DNA of 64,000 nucleotides from Dryas octopetala (taxonomy: Eukaryota > Streptophyta > Magnoliopsida > Rosales > Rosaceae). Position numbers and translations under genes: made by a program. The DNA is taken from NCBI GenBank assembly GCA_963921425.1, contig OY992835.1:3720001-3784000 (forward strand), written 5' to 3'. Below, one piece after another: positions 23,686 to 34,337 of the stretch. Under the pieces are notes generated by a model that was not told the DNA's origin, ran no database searches, and saw nothing but the letters and a program-made list of their open reading frames with translations. Numbering within the stretch: the stretch's first letter is position 1; the number at the start of each line of letters is the position of its first letter.

Positions 23686-24134
23686 TGTAAGCAGTAGCTT
23701 GCATAATCAATCAACCCACTTGAAATTGAATCACTGATATCAATTAATCAATCAAGAGTAACAAGAGCAAGAACAACAATTAAATTCTACTTGATGAAGC
23801 CATTTCGACAATTGCAAAGTAAAGGATTGAATCTTCTGCACTTTTAGTATACTAGGAGCTTAAACTTGTCAATAGGTAACAAGAACTGAATATTAAACAT
23901 GATTTACTCAAGTACAGGGACCCAAATTTATATATACTGAGCTAACTACATCCCACCTATTAAGGGATAGTGGCAGCCAGTCAAGTACTTAGTCAAACTT
24001 ATCCACACTACAACAAGAACGTCCATCTTTATAGGGTATTCAGTCAATTATGTTTGACTGACTTTAGTTCCACTTAACCCACAACTAAAGGATATGTCGT
24101 GCAACACTATAACAGCCCAATACAAAGTCTAACA
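23686..24134 (-). repeat. Copia 5' LTR
   Basis: 449 bases, same ends and length as 2692-3140. Adjacent to the primer-binding site, which identifies it as the 5' LTR of the minus-strand element. It would carry the promoter of the copia transcript. Confidence 0.9.
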
Positions 24135-24403
24135 CTTTGGGCTTCTTGATCTTAAAGCCATCCATAAATAAGCAAGCAATCTATAAGATGTCTTGGGCTT
24201 CGTGGCTCATCAACAATTATACTTTGAGTCATCAACTTTCGAAGACCACTCCATTCAACATGGATTGTAAGCATCTGGGTTTTAGATTCTAGAGTTGGCC
24301 CACGTCGACGGGGAAAAATATAACCTTTGATAGTCAACCCTTCATGTTGCTTCTTCAAGGTAAAATTGAAGCCAATTGTGGAAGCCAGAAACCTCTTCTT
24401 CAC
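24135..24403 (-). pseudogene. Gene-like fragment, unrecognised
   Basis: An 83-codon minus frame (24152-24403) of good amino-acid complexity, not low-complexity or repeat-like. It ends against a MITE-like element (24416). It may be an exon of an eroded host gene continuing into the duplicated unit to the right. I do not recognise the protein and give no function. Confidence 0.4.
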
Positions 24404-25497
24404 AACATTCCTTAAGGCTTGTTTGGTATTCTATTCAAAATTTTTTTTTTTTTTCAAGAAAAAAAAAACAAGTTTTAGTTAAGAAAACGTGTTTGGTAAA
24501 CCATTTTCAAAAACAGATTTGAGAAAAAATTCAAAAACATGCCTCTTTTTAAAAATGATAAAATATCATTTTTCACTTTTTTTTTATTTTTTATACTTCC
24601 TTCTTCCTTAACTGCCATCATTTTTAAAATATAAAAATTGTTTTTAAATTTCATACCAAACAAGTTTTCAAATTTTAAAAATTGATTTTGAAAACTGACA
24701 TTTAAAAAAAAAATCTTAATTTTTGAAAAAAAAAAAAAAAAAAAATTTGAGTAGGATACCAAACGGGTTAATTTCTCCAACAACAACGTGTACAAAAGAG
24801 AAGAGGAAGCAAATGTTCCACCACGGCCATAAGATCTAACCAGGTAATGTTCAATGTTCTTTTAAAATCTTGATTATTCTCAGATAAAACGCCCTTGCAT
24901 GAGAGATACTTGTGAAGATATTTAATGGGAGCAGTTCTACTGATTTCTTCTATGAATGTAGCTGATTTATTCTATGAATGCAGCTTGCTCTTGCCTCTCC
25001 TCAGAAGTGACAACTTCTTTTCACCCATCATTGGGTTGTAATTATCCAAAAGAGAACATAAACGAGAAACAGTAGGCCGCCTGAAATTTTCAACAAGAAT
25101 AACATGAGTCTTCATGGTCTTTGAGTCATTCTGGCCAATGACCACAAGCCCATCCAAATCAAGCTTGTTTTTCTTAGTTTTTATGGGATCGATCCTTTAG
25201 ATACTCTCCAGACACAGTTTTAGTTGTCCTCAGAGATGATTCTCCTTCATTCAGCTTAATATGCACCTTTCTATAACTGTTATCATTCTCCATGAGTAAC
25301 TTCCTTGGTGTTAGCCTATCGACAGATTTAAAGAGGAAAGAATTAACCCCAATAAAATCAATATTATCATATGCACAAATTTCAAGAGAAATATTTGTAC
25401 CTTGAAAATTCGAAACATAGGATTTTCTTTGACAACACCGATGAAAGATTTTCACATCCATTCAACTCCAAGTTTTCTAATATCATCTATAAGAATT
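24371..25497. repeat. Tandem duplication, first unit (about 1.13 kb)
   Basis: The text beginning CAATTGTGGAAGCCAGAAACC recurs at about 25503, and the whole stretch, including the MITE and the coding-like frames at 24972-25157 and 25174-25461, is repeated to the right. The frames (a KTMKTHVILVENFRRPTVSR-type segment; a KIFHRCCQRKSYVSNFQG-type segment) look like exons of one unrecognised gene on the minus strand with introns or breaks between them. Confidence 0.8.
24416..24767. mobile_element. MITE-like element, copy in unit 1
   Basis: Inverted ends: left CTTGTTTGGTATTCTATTC, right complement CCCGTTTGGTATCCTACTC. The inside is AT-rich with long A and T runs and no gene. TTAA occurs at both outer borders (24412-24415, 24768 on), but the exact target duplication is ambiguous. 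The superfamily is not certain. Confidence 0.65.
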
Positions 25498-25545
25498 TTT
25501 CCCAATTGTGGAAGCCAGAAACCTCTTCTTCACAGCATTCCTTAA

Positions 25546-25870
25546 AGCCTGTTTGGTATTCTATTCAAAAATTATTTTTTTTTTCAAAAACAAAAAAACA
25601 AGTTTTAGTCAAGAAAACACGTTTGGTAGACCATTTTCAAAAACACTTTTGAGAAAAAAAATTCAAAAACATACCTCTTTTTAAAAATGATAAAATATCA
25701 TTTTTCTTATTATTATTTTTTTTTTACACTTCCTTAACTACCATCATTTTTAAAATTTAAAAATTGTTTTTAAATTTGCAAATTTTAAAAATTGATTTTG
25801 AAAACTCACATTTAAAAAAAAAATCTTAAGTTTTGAAAAAAAAAAAAATTTGAGTAGGATACCAAACGGG
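25546..25870. mobile_element. MITE-like element, copy in unit 2
   Basis: Same ends and interior as 24416-24767 but shorter in the T-runs. As both copies sit at the same place in the duplicated unit, the MITE was present before the duplication. Confidence 0.65.
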
Positions 25871-26293
25871 TTAATTTCTCCAACAACGTGTACAAAAGAG
25901 AGAAGGAAGCAGATGTTCCACCACGACCATAAAGATCTAACTAGATAATGTTCAATGTTCTTTTAAAATCTTGATTATTCTCAGATAAAACGCCTTTACA
26001 TGAAAGATACTTGTGAAAATATTTAATGGGAGCAGTTCTGCTGATTTCTTCTATGAATGTAGCTGATTTATTCTATGAATGCAACTTGCTCTTGCCTCTC
26101 CTCAGAAGTGACAACTTCTTTTCACCCATCATAGGGTTGTAATTATCCAAAAGAGAACATAAACGAGAAACAGTAGGCCGCCTGAAGTTTTCAGGAAGAA
26201 TAACACGAGTCTTCATGGTCTTTGAGTCATTCTTGCCAATGACCACAAGCCCATCCAAATCAAGCTTTTTTTTCTTAGTTTTTATGGGATTGA

Positions 26294-29200
26294 TGACAGG
26301 ACCGCCCCCGGATTCCACCCTGAAACCCGAAGAGGTCCTGCGGGAATCCAAATTCAAGGAAAATTCTACCGAAATTTCGGCAAAACCTCCCCTAAAAATG
26401 GACTAACCAGAATTTCAAAACCTGTTAAAAAGCACTTCTATACAGCAACCACCTCTACCACAACCAAAATAGGATCTCAGACCCAACAATTTCACAGAAA
26501 ACCAACTTAAAATTGTAAAGTAGTTATCAGAGCTTCTATTCTATTACAAGGAATTTCTACAAAAAAATTAAATGACGCCTACTAGTCCGAGTAGGAATAT
26601 GGATGTGACTGCCTCGACGTGATTGGCTCGACCTCCACCAAAGCTACTACCTGGGGGGACAATTAAAACAAAACCAGATAAACCGTGAGACAAACTCAGT
26701 GAGTTGACAGTTTAATAAAAACGAAAACAAAAGTAAACTTCCTGTTTCAGAAAATCCTTCAAAACCACGTTTAGCTCTAAGACCTCACATCACTCTTTGA
26801 AATCCCCCAGTTTAAAAATCATAAAGTTTATTTAAACTTAAGAAATCCCATAAAACAATATATATTTTCTCAAGATAACAATTTTTTAAAACAAACGAAC
26901 CGTAAAACATCGTAACAACCTTGATAGATTTCAAAAGAATCCCTCACTTAAAAACATATTTAATAATTTCTGAAAATAACCAATTTCATTTTCCACCATG
27001 CTATATACCCTGAATAACCTGGCCATACACCTGTGCGGAATTCCTGCATCGCACAAGCAGGCAATATCCTGGCCATACACACGCATGGAGTGAAATCCAA
27101 CACGTGCAGGCAATATCCTGGCCATACACACGCGTGGAGTAAATCCAACACGTGCAGGCAATCCTAGTCATACGTGCACGCAGAGCGGCCCCCAAAGGGC
27201 GAAGCATCCCGACACACGGCCCAAAGCCTATATGTGTGCCGTGATGGGTCCTAAAGACCTATTCAATCTGATAAGCTGGAGGGTACTGCAAAGGTGGTTT
27301 GAAAACCATTTTTAATATCTCAATGCCACGCAAAATAATTTCTTAAAAATGAAAAGTCCCAATGAGATTATCACATATTTTGCTATCAACTCAATGCTTT
27401 CTCAAAACTTTGAAATCAATTTCCTTTCAATAAATTCTTGTATAAATCACGTTTGAAATCGTATATCTCTATCGACTCTTAAAACCACATTTATTAGTCA
27501 ATCTCGTATGAAAAATCATTTAATAAGACTTAAAGTAAGGACATTAGTCAAACTAACGGAAATGTAAACTTTGAAAATCATAATCACTTATAACAAATTC
27601 AACCCCAAATTATTTTAACTTAAACCATACTCAAATAAAACTCGGGATAAGCAAATAAATTCAATCATAAGGTAAATAAAATGTTTTTAAAACAAAAGTC
27701 CACTCACAATGAGAATCCTAACTTCGATCCTCCTCCGGGTCGTCTCGAGCCACGATCGTCTCGCCTATAGAATAAAACAATAAAACCATAGATTAGCCTT
27801 GGTTCTACGACATTTAAAGAGTGTGTGTGTGTAGCCTAATGTCCCTCCCGACTCATGTTTTTCCTACTAGTTAGAAATCGTTTTTCTTTAAACTATACAC
27901 TCTCACCCTATTCCAAATCCATCCTGACTCCAACTATGACACCCACGTCCTCAAATTTAACTACAAATTCAAGAGAAAACCGGCAAGTGGCCTAACTTTA
28001 CTTGGGGCCTAACCTTACTTGGGGTCGTCCTAGAGTTAAAGACGATCCCTCGTAAAGTGTCCGATCACGAGCCAAATTGAAATTCCGTCGCTCAAGTCGC
28101 AGCCACCTATTCAAAATCATCAACCAACTCAATTTTAGCACCCCAATTAGCGCTAGATTATTTTCGTGACAGCCAGGCGGTTAGAACCCATGCTGTCGCC
28201 GCTCAAAGTGGCAGCACCAAACTATATTGCACAAATTCCTCCAAATTACTCTAAATTTCTGATTCTAAACATTCCTAAGGTCTTATGGGGAAGAATTTCG
28301 TCCAAATAAAACCACAAGAACATCCTTCTAAAACTGAAATTCTCATATATCCTGAATGGCTCAAAATCCCCAAACTCAATCTTCAATATAAACTCAAAAT
28401 TAAACAGCCACAACACAAGGTATTGAAAGCCCATCAAGAGGGAGAGAGAACCCACCTGGTATGGAGGTGGTTGGCGCCGGATTTCACCGAAAATTTGGCG
28501 AGACAGAGGGGAGCCAAACCGCTGGGATTTCTGTGCGCGCGAGCTGGGCTGGTTGGAGTGGCCGGCGAGCTAGCAGGCGTCGGGGATGTACGCCGGTGAC
28601 CTCAGGTGGCTGGAGATGGCTGGGAGAAGAGAGAGACGGCGGCTGAGTGATGGACGTTGGCTGATGCGCAGGGGTTGGTTGCGCACAGAGAAAAGAAAGA
28701 GAGAGGAAACACGGGGAGAGAGAAAGAGAGTAGGCTCGGGGGGGTGGTGGTCGGCGGCTGAGGGTGTTCGCCGGCGCCAGGGGTCGGCAAGGGTGGGTGG
28801 TGGTTGCTGGGTTGTGAGCGCAGGGGTGGTTGCGGGGGAGAGAAGACCGAGAGAGAGAGTGTGCGGGGAGAGAAATAAAGCGAGAGAGAGAGAGAGAGTA
28901 TTGTGGAACATTCTAGAGAGATGGAGAGAAATCAGAAAAAATTTCTGATTTTGGGTGTTTAAATACTCACTTTTATAAATTTACAAAATTGCCCCTCACT
29001 TCACACGTCCGTATCTTCCATCCCGTAACTCAGAATGATGCGTGCTACGTGTCTATGAACTCGTGGGATCGAAACCTATCTAACGGATCCAAAGTCAAAA
29101 TCGAAAACTCATTTATTTTAAAAGTCAACTTTGGGTCAAACCCCAAATTAAAACAATAATAAAAATAAAAATTTTAAATCCAAACCCTTTTTATTTTCCG

Positions 29201-29314
29201 AATAAATCCCAAAATCTTTAAAATACAATCCAACATCCTTTAAAAAAAATCTCTTAAAAACATAGTTAAATAAAAATAAAAATTTTTAATGAAAATTTGG
29301 GTCGGGTCGTTACA
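26294..29314 (-). mobile_element. Type A non-coding solo-LTR-like element
   Basis: 3021 bp, TGACAGGACCG...GGTCGTTACA, with perfect target duplication ATTGA (26289-26293 and 29315-29319). The uninterrupted site exists in the paralogous unit at about 25189, so insertion limits are independently confirmed. It has a CT-rich/GC-rich block at 28560-28900, TATA-like TTTATAAAAG near 28970 on the minus strand, and a minisatellite at 27015-27180. No own gene is seen. Confidence 0.9.
27015..27180. repeat. Minisatellite in the 26294-29314 element
   Basis: About three copies of a roughly 50-bp unit around CAGGCAATATCCTGGCCATA with ACACGTGCAGG. It is in the same relative position as minisatellites of other sequence in sister elements. 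Confidence 0.75.
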
Positions 29315-29673
29315 ATTGATCCCTCAGATACGCTCCAGACACAGTTTTAGTTGCCTTCAGAGATGATTCTCCTTCATTCAGCTTAATATGCACCTTTCTA
29401 TAACTGTTATCATTCTCCATGAGTAACTTCATAAACCATAACCTTGGTGCTGTTATCATTCTCCATGAGTAACTTCATAAACCATAACCTTGGTGTTAGC
29501 CTTTCGGTAAATTTAAAGAGGAAAGAATTCACCCCAATAAAATCAATATTATCATATGCACAAATTTCAAGAGAAATATTTGTACCTTGAAAATTTGAAA
29601 CATAGGATTTTCTTTGACAACACCGATGAAAGATTTTCACATCCATTCAACTCCAAGTTTGCTAATATCATCG

Positions 29674-29961
29674 TTAAAGAATTTTTCCAATTCCCACAAA
29701 ATCATGATGAACCTCAAAAACTTCACGCGGGCCATCAAACGTAGGAGTAAGCACTAAATTCAAAGGACTTAAATCTTCATATTTATCAAAGAACTGGCCA
29801 ACATCCTCATGAGGACTATCTGCACAATCATCTGCAAATTTAAACAATGTGTTTACACCTATATTCAGCATCTTGGGCCAATGAAATGGTCGAGGCCAGT
29901 CAATGATATATGCAGCCCAAAACACAAGAAGACCCAAAACCATGCAAGAAAAATCAGTCAA
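29674..29961 (-). pseudogene. Gene-like fragment, unrecognised
   Basis: A 95-codon minus frame with complex composition, including an aromatic WPRPFHWPKMLNIGVN stretch after a hydrophobic patch. Together with the fragments at 24.1-26.3 kb it may be part of one eroded gene. No homologue comes to mind. Confidence 0.4.
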
Positions 29962-31474
29962 GCCAACAATTTATTTCAGATATATTGGCTAGTGACGTCA
30001 GCGCCATCGTCACTTCACACGCGAAGGCTAACCAATCAGAAGAAAAGCAAGCCCTCGGTGCACACCACTAAGCTCTCGATGTGCCACTAAAGTTTCAGTG
30101 GGCCAGCGAGCCCTCGGCGAGGCACGGCGAGCGCTTGGCGACCTTTTGGTTCCCGCTTTTCTTCCTTCTCTCTCCTCCTGTGATTGGTTTCTCCTATTCT
30201 CTCTCCTTTCCTGATTGGTTCTTGACATTTAATAATTAGTTGTAACAGTCACCTCTTCTTCTTCTTCAACATTTTTGCATTTCCACTGCCTATATAAACA
30301 GCTTTCGCACAGAAGAGCAGTGATCCATGATCAACCAAAAAAGACCCAGAGTCTTAACAAGCCCAAGGGCTCCTCTATTACTTTAAGCCTGACAGGACCG
30401 CCCCCGGATTCCACCCTAAAACCCGAAGGGGTCCTGTGGAAATCCAAAATCAAGGAAAATCATACCGAAAATTCGGCAGAATCTCCCCTGAAAATGGACA
30501 AACCCAAAAATTTTCAAAACCTGTTAAAGCACTTCTAAAACAACAACCACCTCTACCACAACCAAAAAGGGTCTCCGACCCAATAACCAATCCACATCCA
30601 AATATGTTATTCACCCAACTCGGGGTTATCAGAGCATACTAATTTATTTTACACCTCAAGTACACTAACTAAAGGAAGAACCCATTAAGCTGAAGGATAC
30701 TAACAAACTGCAATTGGAGAATCTTGCTGCCTCGACGTGGTACGATCCAACCTCAACCTCAACGGTCGCTAACACTTGGGGAAAACGTTAACAATCAAAA
30801 CGTGAGGAAATAATCCCAGTGAGTGGACAAAATAACTTTAAAACTTTTTCTTTAAAAATCATTTAATAAAACAACTCATTTCTTTCTTGTCCAACAATTT
30901 AGTTTTCTTTAAAAACCCCCAGATTTAAAAACCATTTCCCCTACTTTTCGAAAAAATGTCACAAAGTCATCAAACGTAAAGATTTGAATAACCCAAGAAT
31001 ACAAGAGACTCCAGCATTTCTTCCATAAGATATGTTAGATAAAAATATCAATTAAAACCTCATATAAGAACACTAATAGGTCAAATAATCAGATTTCACA
31101 ACTTAAAACTTTACATCATTAGCATAATTCCAATAGAAAGGTTCTATATAACAACATCAACTTTGAAATTCCTTTGAACATAGAAAATAACTAAAAATAT
31201 TTTTATGTAATAAAGTTTTTAGTAAAAATGTTGGCCATATAAGCACCTAATTGACGAGCTCCACATTGGTACCGTTACAAAACCATCACATCAAGTGGAC
31301 CATCTACATAACCTTCCACCCGCACCGTCGCAACGCCGTACGTCATACGAGTGGACTTACGGTGTCCCTTGTACCGTCGCAACGCTGTCATACAAGTGGA
31401 CTTACGGTGGCCCTTGTACCGTCGAATCGCCGTCGTACAACAAGCCAAAATGTCGTATGTGCACGTAGACTTAC

Positions 31475-34330
31475 TGTAACGACCCGACCCAAATTTTCAC
31501 TAGAAATTTAAATTTTTATTTAACTATATTTTTAAGAGATTTTTTTTAAAGGATGTTGAATTTTATTTTAAAGATTTTGAGATTTATTTAGAAAATAAAA
31601 AGGGTATTGATTTAAATTTTTGTTTATTTTTGTTTTAATTTGAGCTTGACCCAAAGTTGACTTTTAAAATAAATGGGCTTTCGATTTTGACTTTAGATCC
31701 GTTGAATAGATTTCAAGCCCACGATTTCATAGACACGTACCACACGTCGATCTGAGTTACGGTTTGAGAGATATGAGCGTGTGAAGTGAAGGGCAATATT
31801 GTAAATTTATAAAAATGGGATTTTAATACCCAAAAATCAGATTTTGAAGGGGGATCTCTCTCTCTAGAAATTTTGGGAATACTCTCTCTCTATTATTTTT
31901 TTCTCTCTCCCTGCACCTGCACCCACGCACACACCCCCGACCTCTCTCATCATCTCTCTCTCCCATCGAATCCTTCTCTGTTCGCCGACCACCGACCACC
32001 CCACCGGTCAGAAAATGACCCTCTCCGACCGGTCATCACAGCCCACTCCTCCTTCTCACCAGTCAACCACCACCGGCGGCATATCGAAGAGAGAGAAGCC
32101 GAGACTCACCGCCGGCGATCTCGCTTTTCCGGCAACATTGCAACCTCTGACCACCCCAGCCCTCTTCCACTTGACGAGCCGAGCAAGAAGGTATCATCAC
32201 CTTGCCAAGACGACCACCATACGCGGCGATTCGAAGAGGAGAAGCTCGCGGCACCTCCGGCGGGTTTCGTGTTTTCCGGCCAACTCCGGCCACTGTTGGC
32301 CTCGACCCAGGTATTGAAATCGATCGTCTCTTCGTCCTCTACAAGTTTGAATGATTGATTTCGTATGATTATGCCCGGAATTAAAAAACCCAACTCAGCC
32401 ACCCACGGCCACCGCGAGCTTCGCCGCGTGTGGTGGCCGATTCAGACTCCCTTCAATGTTTTTATATTTTCTTAAGATTAATGAGCCTATTGGAGTTGAA
32501 ATTAGATTGATACATTTGTGTTTTGGTTGGGAATCAAGTTTGGGCAGTCGTTGGGTGTGGCGGTAGTGTCGAATTTCGGCCACTCCGAGACCACACGGCC
32601 ACTAAATGGAAATTTGAATGAGTTAAATTGGATAAATTGTTAATTTGTGAGCTGAAAATGAAAATTCCCGACAGTTATTGAACTGATCTTAGGTTATCAG
32701 TTGATTGTTGTGTAATTTGACAGGTTGTGAGAACGTTGGGGAATAAATTGTGACAGTTGGTTGTTTGGATAGGTTGGGTATACTCGAGGATCTCAATCTT
32801 AGTGTAGATTGGTTATCGGAATCATAAATCGAGTCGCGAAGGATATATAATGCAAGGAAGGTATAATTTTTATCTGTCTAAATTTGGAATATTTATGTTG
32901 TATGAGTGGATAGACGAGAATAGATTAGGCCTAGGTTAATGGGTTTTTAGTAATTGAGGAATTCATCTTTGGGCACTTTCGCTACTACAATTTCCTTTTG
33001 GAGTATCCCTAAAAGATTATATATAATTATCTTTCGAACCTTAAAACGCGTGGTCTGTTTTTGTTAGGTCGATGAAGCTTCATCTTTCGTTGATAGTGAG
33101 TGGACTTTATTTTGCAAATACTTTTCTAAATTCATGATTTATTCATGTGGTTATTGAATTTGTTTGAGAGATGACTCGGCGGTGTATGACCAGCACAGGT
33201 ATATATTTGCTCTGCACTCGCCTAGAGATGACTCGGCGGTGTATGACCAGCACAGGTATATAATTGCTCTGCACTCGCCTAGAGATGACTCGGCAGTGTA
33301 TGACCAGCACAGGTATATAATTGCTCTGCACTCGCCTAGAGATGACTCGGCGGTGTATGACCAGCACAGGTATATAATTGCTCTGCACTCGCCTAGAGAT
33401 GACTCGGCGGTGTATGACCAGCACAGGTATATAATTGCTCTGCACTCGCCTAGAGATGACTCGGCAGTGTATGACCAGCACTCGTTCTGCACTTGCCTAG
33501 TTGGCGGTGTACGACCAGCATTTGCTCTGCACTTGCCTAGTCGGCGGTGTATGACCAGCATCACAGCAGGTATAGATTTGCTCTGCACTTGCCTAGAGAT
33601 GACTCGGCAGTGTATGACCAGCAGTTTCCCCGGGTATTAGTGTGGCGTGAGTTTTCAGTTGTGAAGTATTTTGAGAAATTATATTACACCAGTAAACATT
33701 TTAAACGACAATTTTAGAAAGGCATTGCATTTTATTTCAGATAATTTAATAATTTTACTGCTTCAGAGTATTATGTGTTTTTCAGAGTTTGATTTACAGT
33801 TGAGATGATTTGAAAATGATTTTAAAACTGGGGGTGTTCAAGAGCGACGTGAGGTTTTAGAGTTAAAAGATATTTAGACTTGATTCCATTTAACTGTCCA
33901 CTCACTGAGCCTATCTCACCATTTTCTTATTTTTGTCTTAAATTGTCCCCCCAGGTAATAGCTTTGGTGGAGGTCGTGCCATTCGTGTCGAGGCAAATCA
34001 CATCCATTCTCTGCCCCTGGATCTTGTAGGGATTCACTTCCATTTTAGAAGTTCCTATCTTTAAATGTAATAATTGCTGTAATAGGAGTAGTGGCTCTGA
34101 TAACCATATTTAAACTATAAGGTTATTTTGAAATTGTTGGGTCTGAGACCCCTTTTTGGTTGTGGTAGAGGTGGTTGAAGTTGTTAGAAGTGCTTTTAAC
34201 AGGTTTGAAATTTTGGGTTAGTCCATTTTCAGGGGAGGTTCTGCCGAATTTTCGGTAGGATTTTCCTTGATTTTGGATTCCCGCAGGACCTCTCTGGGTT
34301 TCAGGATGAAATCCGGGGGCGGTCCTGTCA
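31475..34330 (+). mobile_element. Type A non-coding solo-LTR-like element, nested
   Basis: 2856 bp, TGTAACGACCCGACCC at the left and GGTCCTGTCA at the right. Perfect target duplication CTTAC (31470-31474, 34331-34335). It shows the whole body plan in order: 5' end; TATA-like TTTATAAAAATGG about 31808; CT-rich start about 31855-31910; GC-rich stretch to 32420; AT-rich stretch; a 57-bp minisatellite at 33165-33625; the junction GCGACGTGAGG near 33845; type a 3' module. Frames in the GC-rich block are not conserved between sisters. Confidence 0.9.
33165..33625. repeat. 57-bp minisatellite
   Basis: Six nearly perfect 57-bp copies (GAGATGACTCGGCGGTGTAT... ending CTCTGCACTCGCCTA), followed by two or three shorter variants. 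Since 57 is a multiple of three, several frames on both strands stay open for over 100 codons; I treat these as by-products. Confidence 0.92.
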
Positions 34331-34337
34331 CTTACGG

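Larger units (their letters stand above)
2692..24134 (-). mobile_element. Ty1/copia LTR retrotransposon, split by nested insertions
   Basis: Two direct 449-bp LTRs (2692-3140 and 23686-24134), both TG...CA, bracket copia domains in the copia order gag, protease, integrase, reverse transcriptase, RNase H, read on the minus strand. A primer-binding site lies inside the right LTR and a polypurine tract inside the left one. The element is cut in the reverse-transcriptase region by 4521-10976 and in its leader by the LINE 16792-23144. The LTRs differ at roughly twenty places by eye, so it is not young. Coding regions carry frameshifts and stops; it is not autonomous. Confidence 0.9.
25498..29670. 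repeat. Tandem duplication, second unit, split by an insertion
   Basis: Second copy of the 24371-25497 unit, running 25498-26293 and resuming at 29315, with the 26294-29314 element inserted after ATTGA. It has an extra internal direct repeat of about 55 bp around CATAAACCATAACCTTGGTG (29430-29485). Differences from unit 1 are scattered substitutions and small indels. Confidence 0.8.

Noticed and set aside
33165..33625. Regular repeats resembling a CRISPR array
   Set aside because: Units are contiguous 57-bp tandem copies with no unique spacers, in plant DNA; it is a minisatellite.
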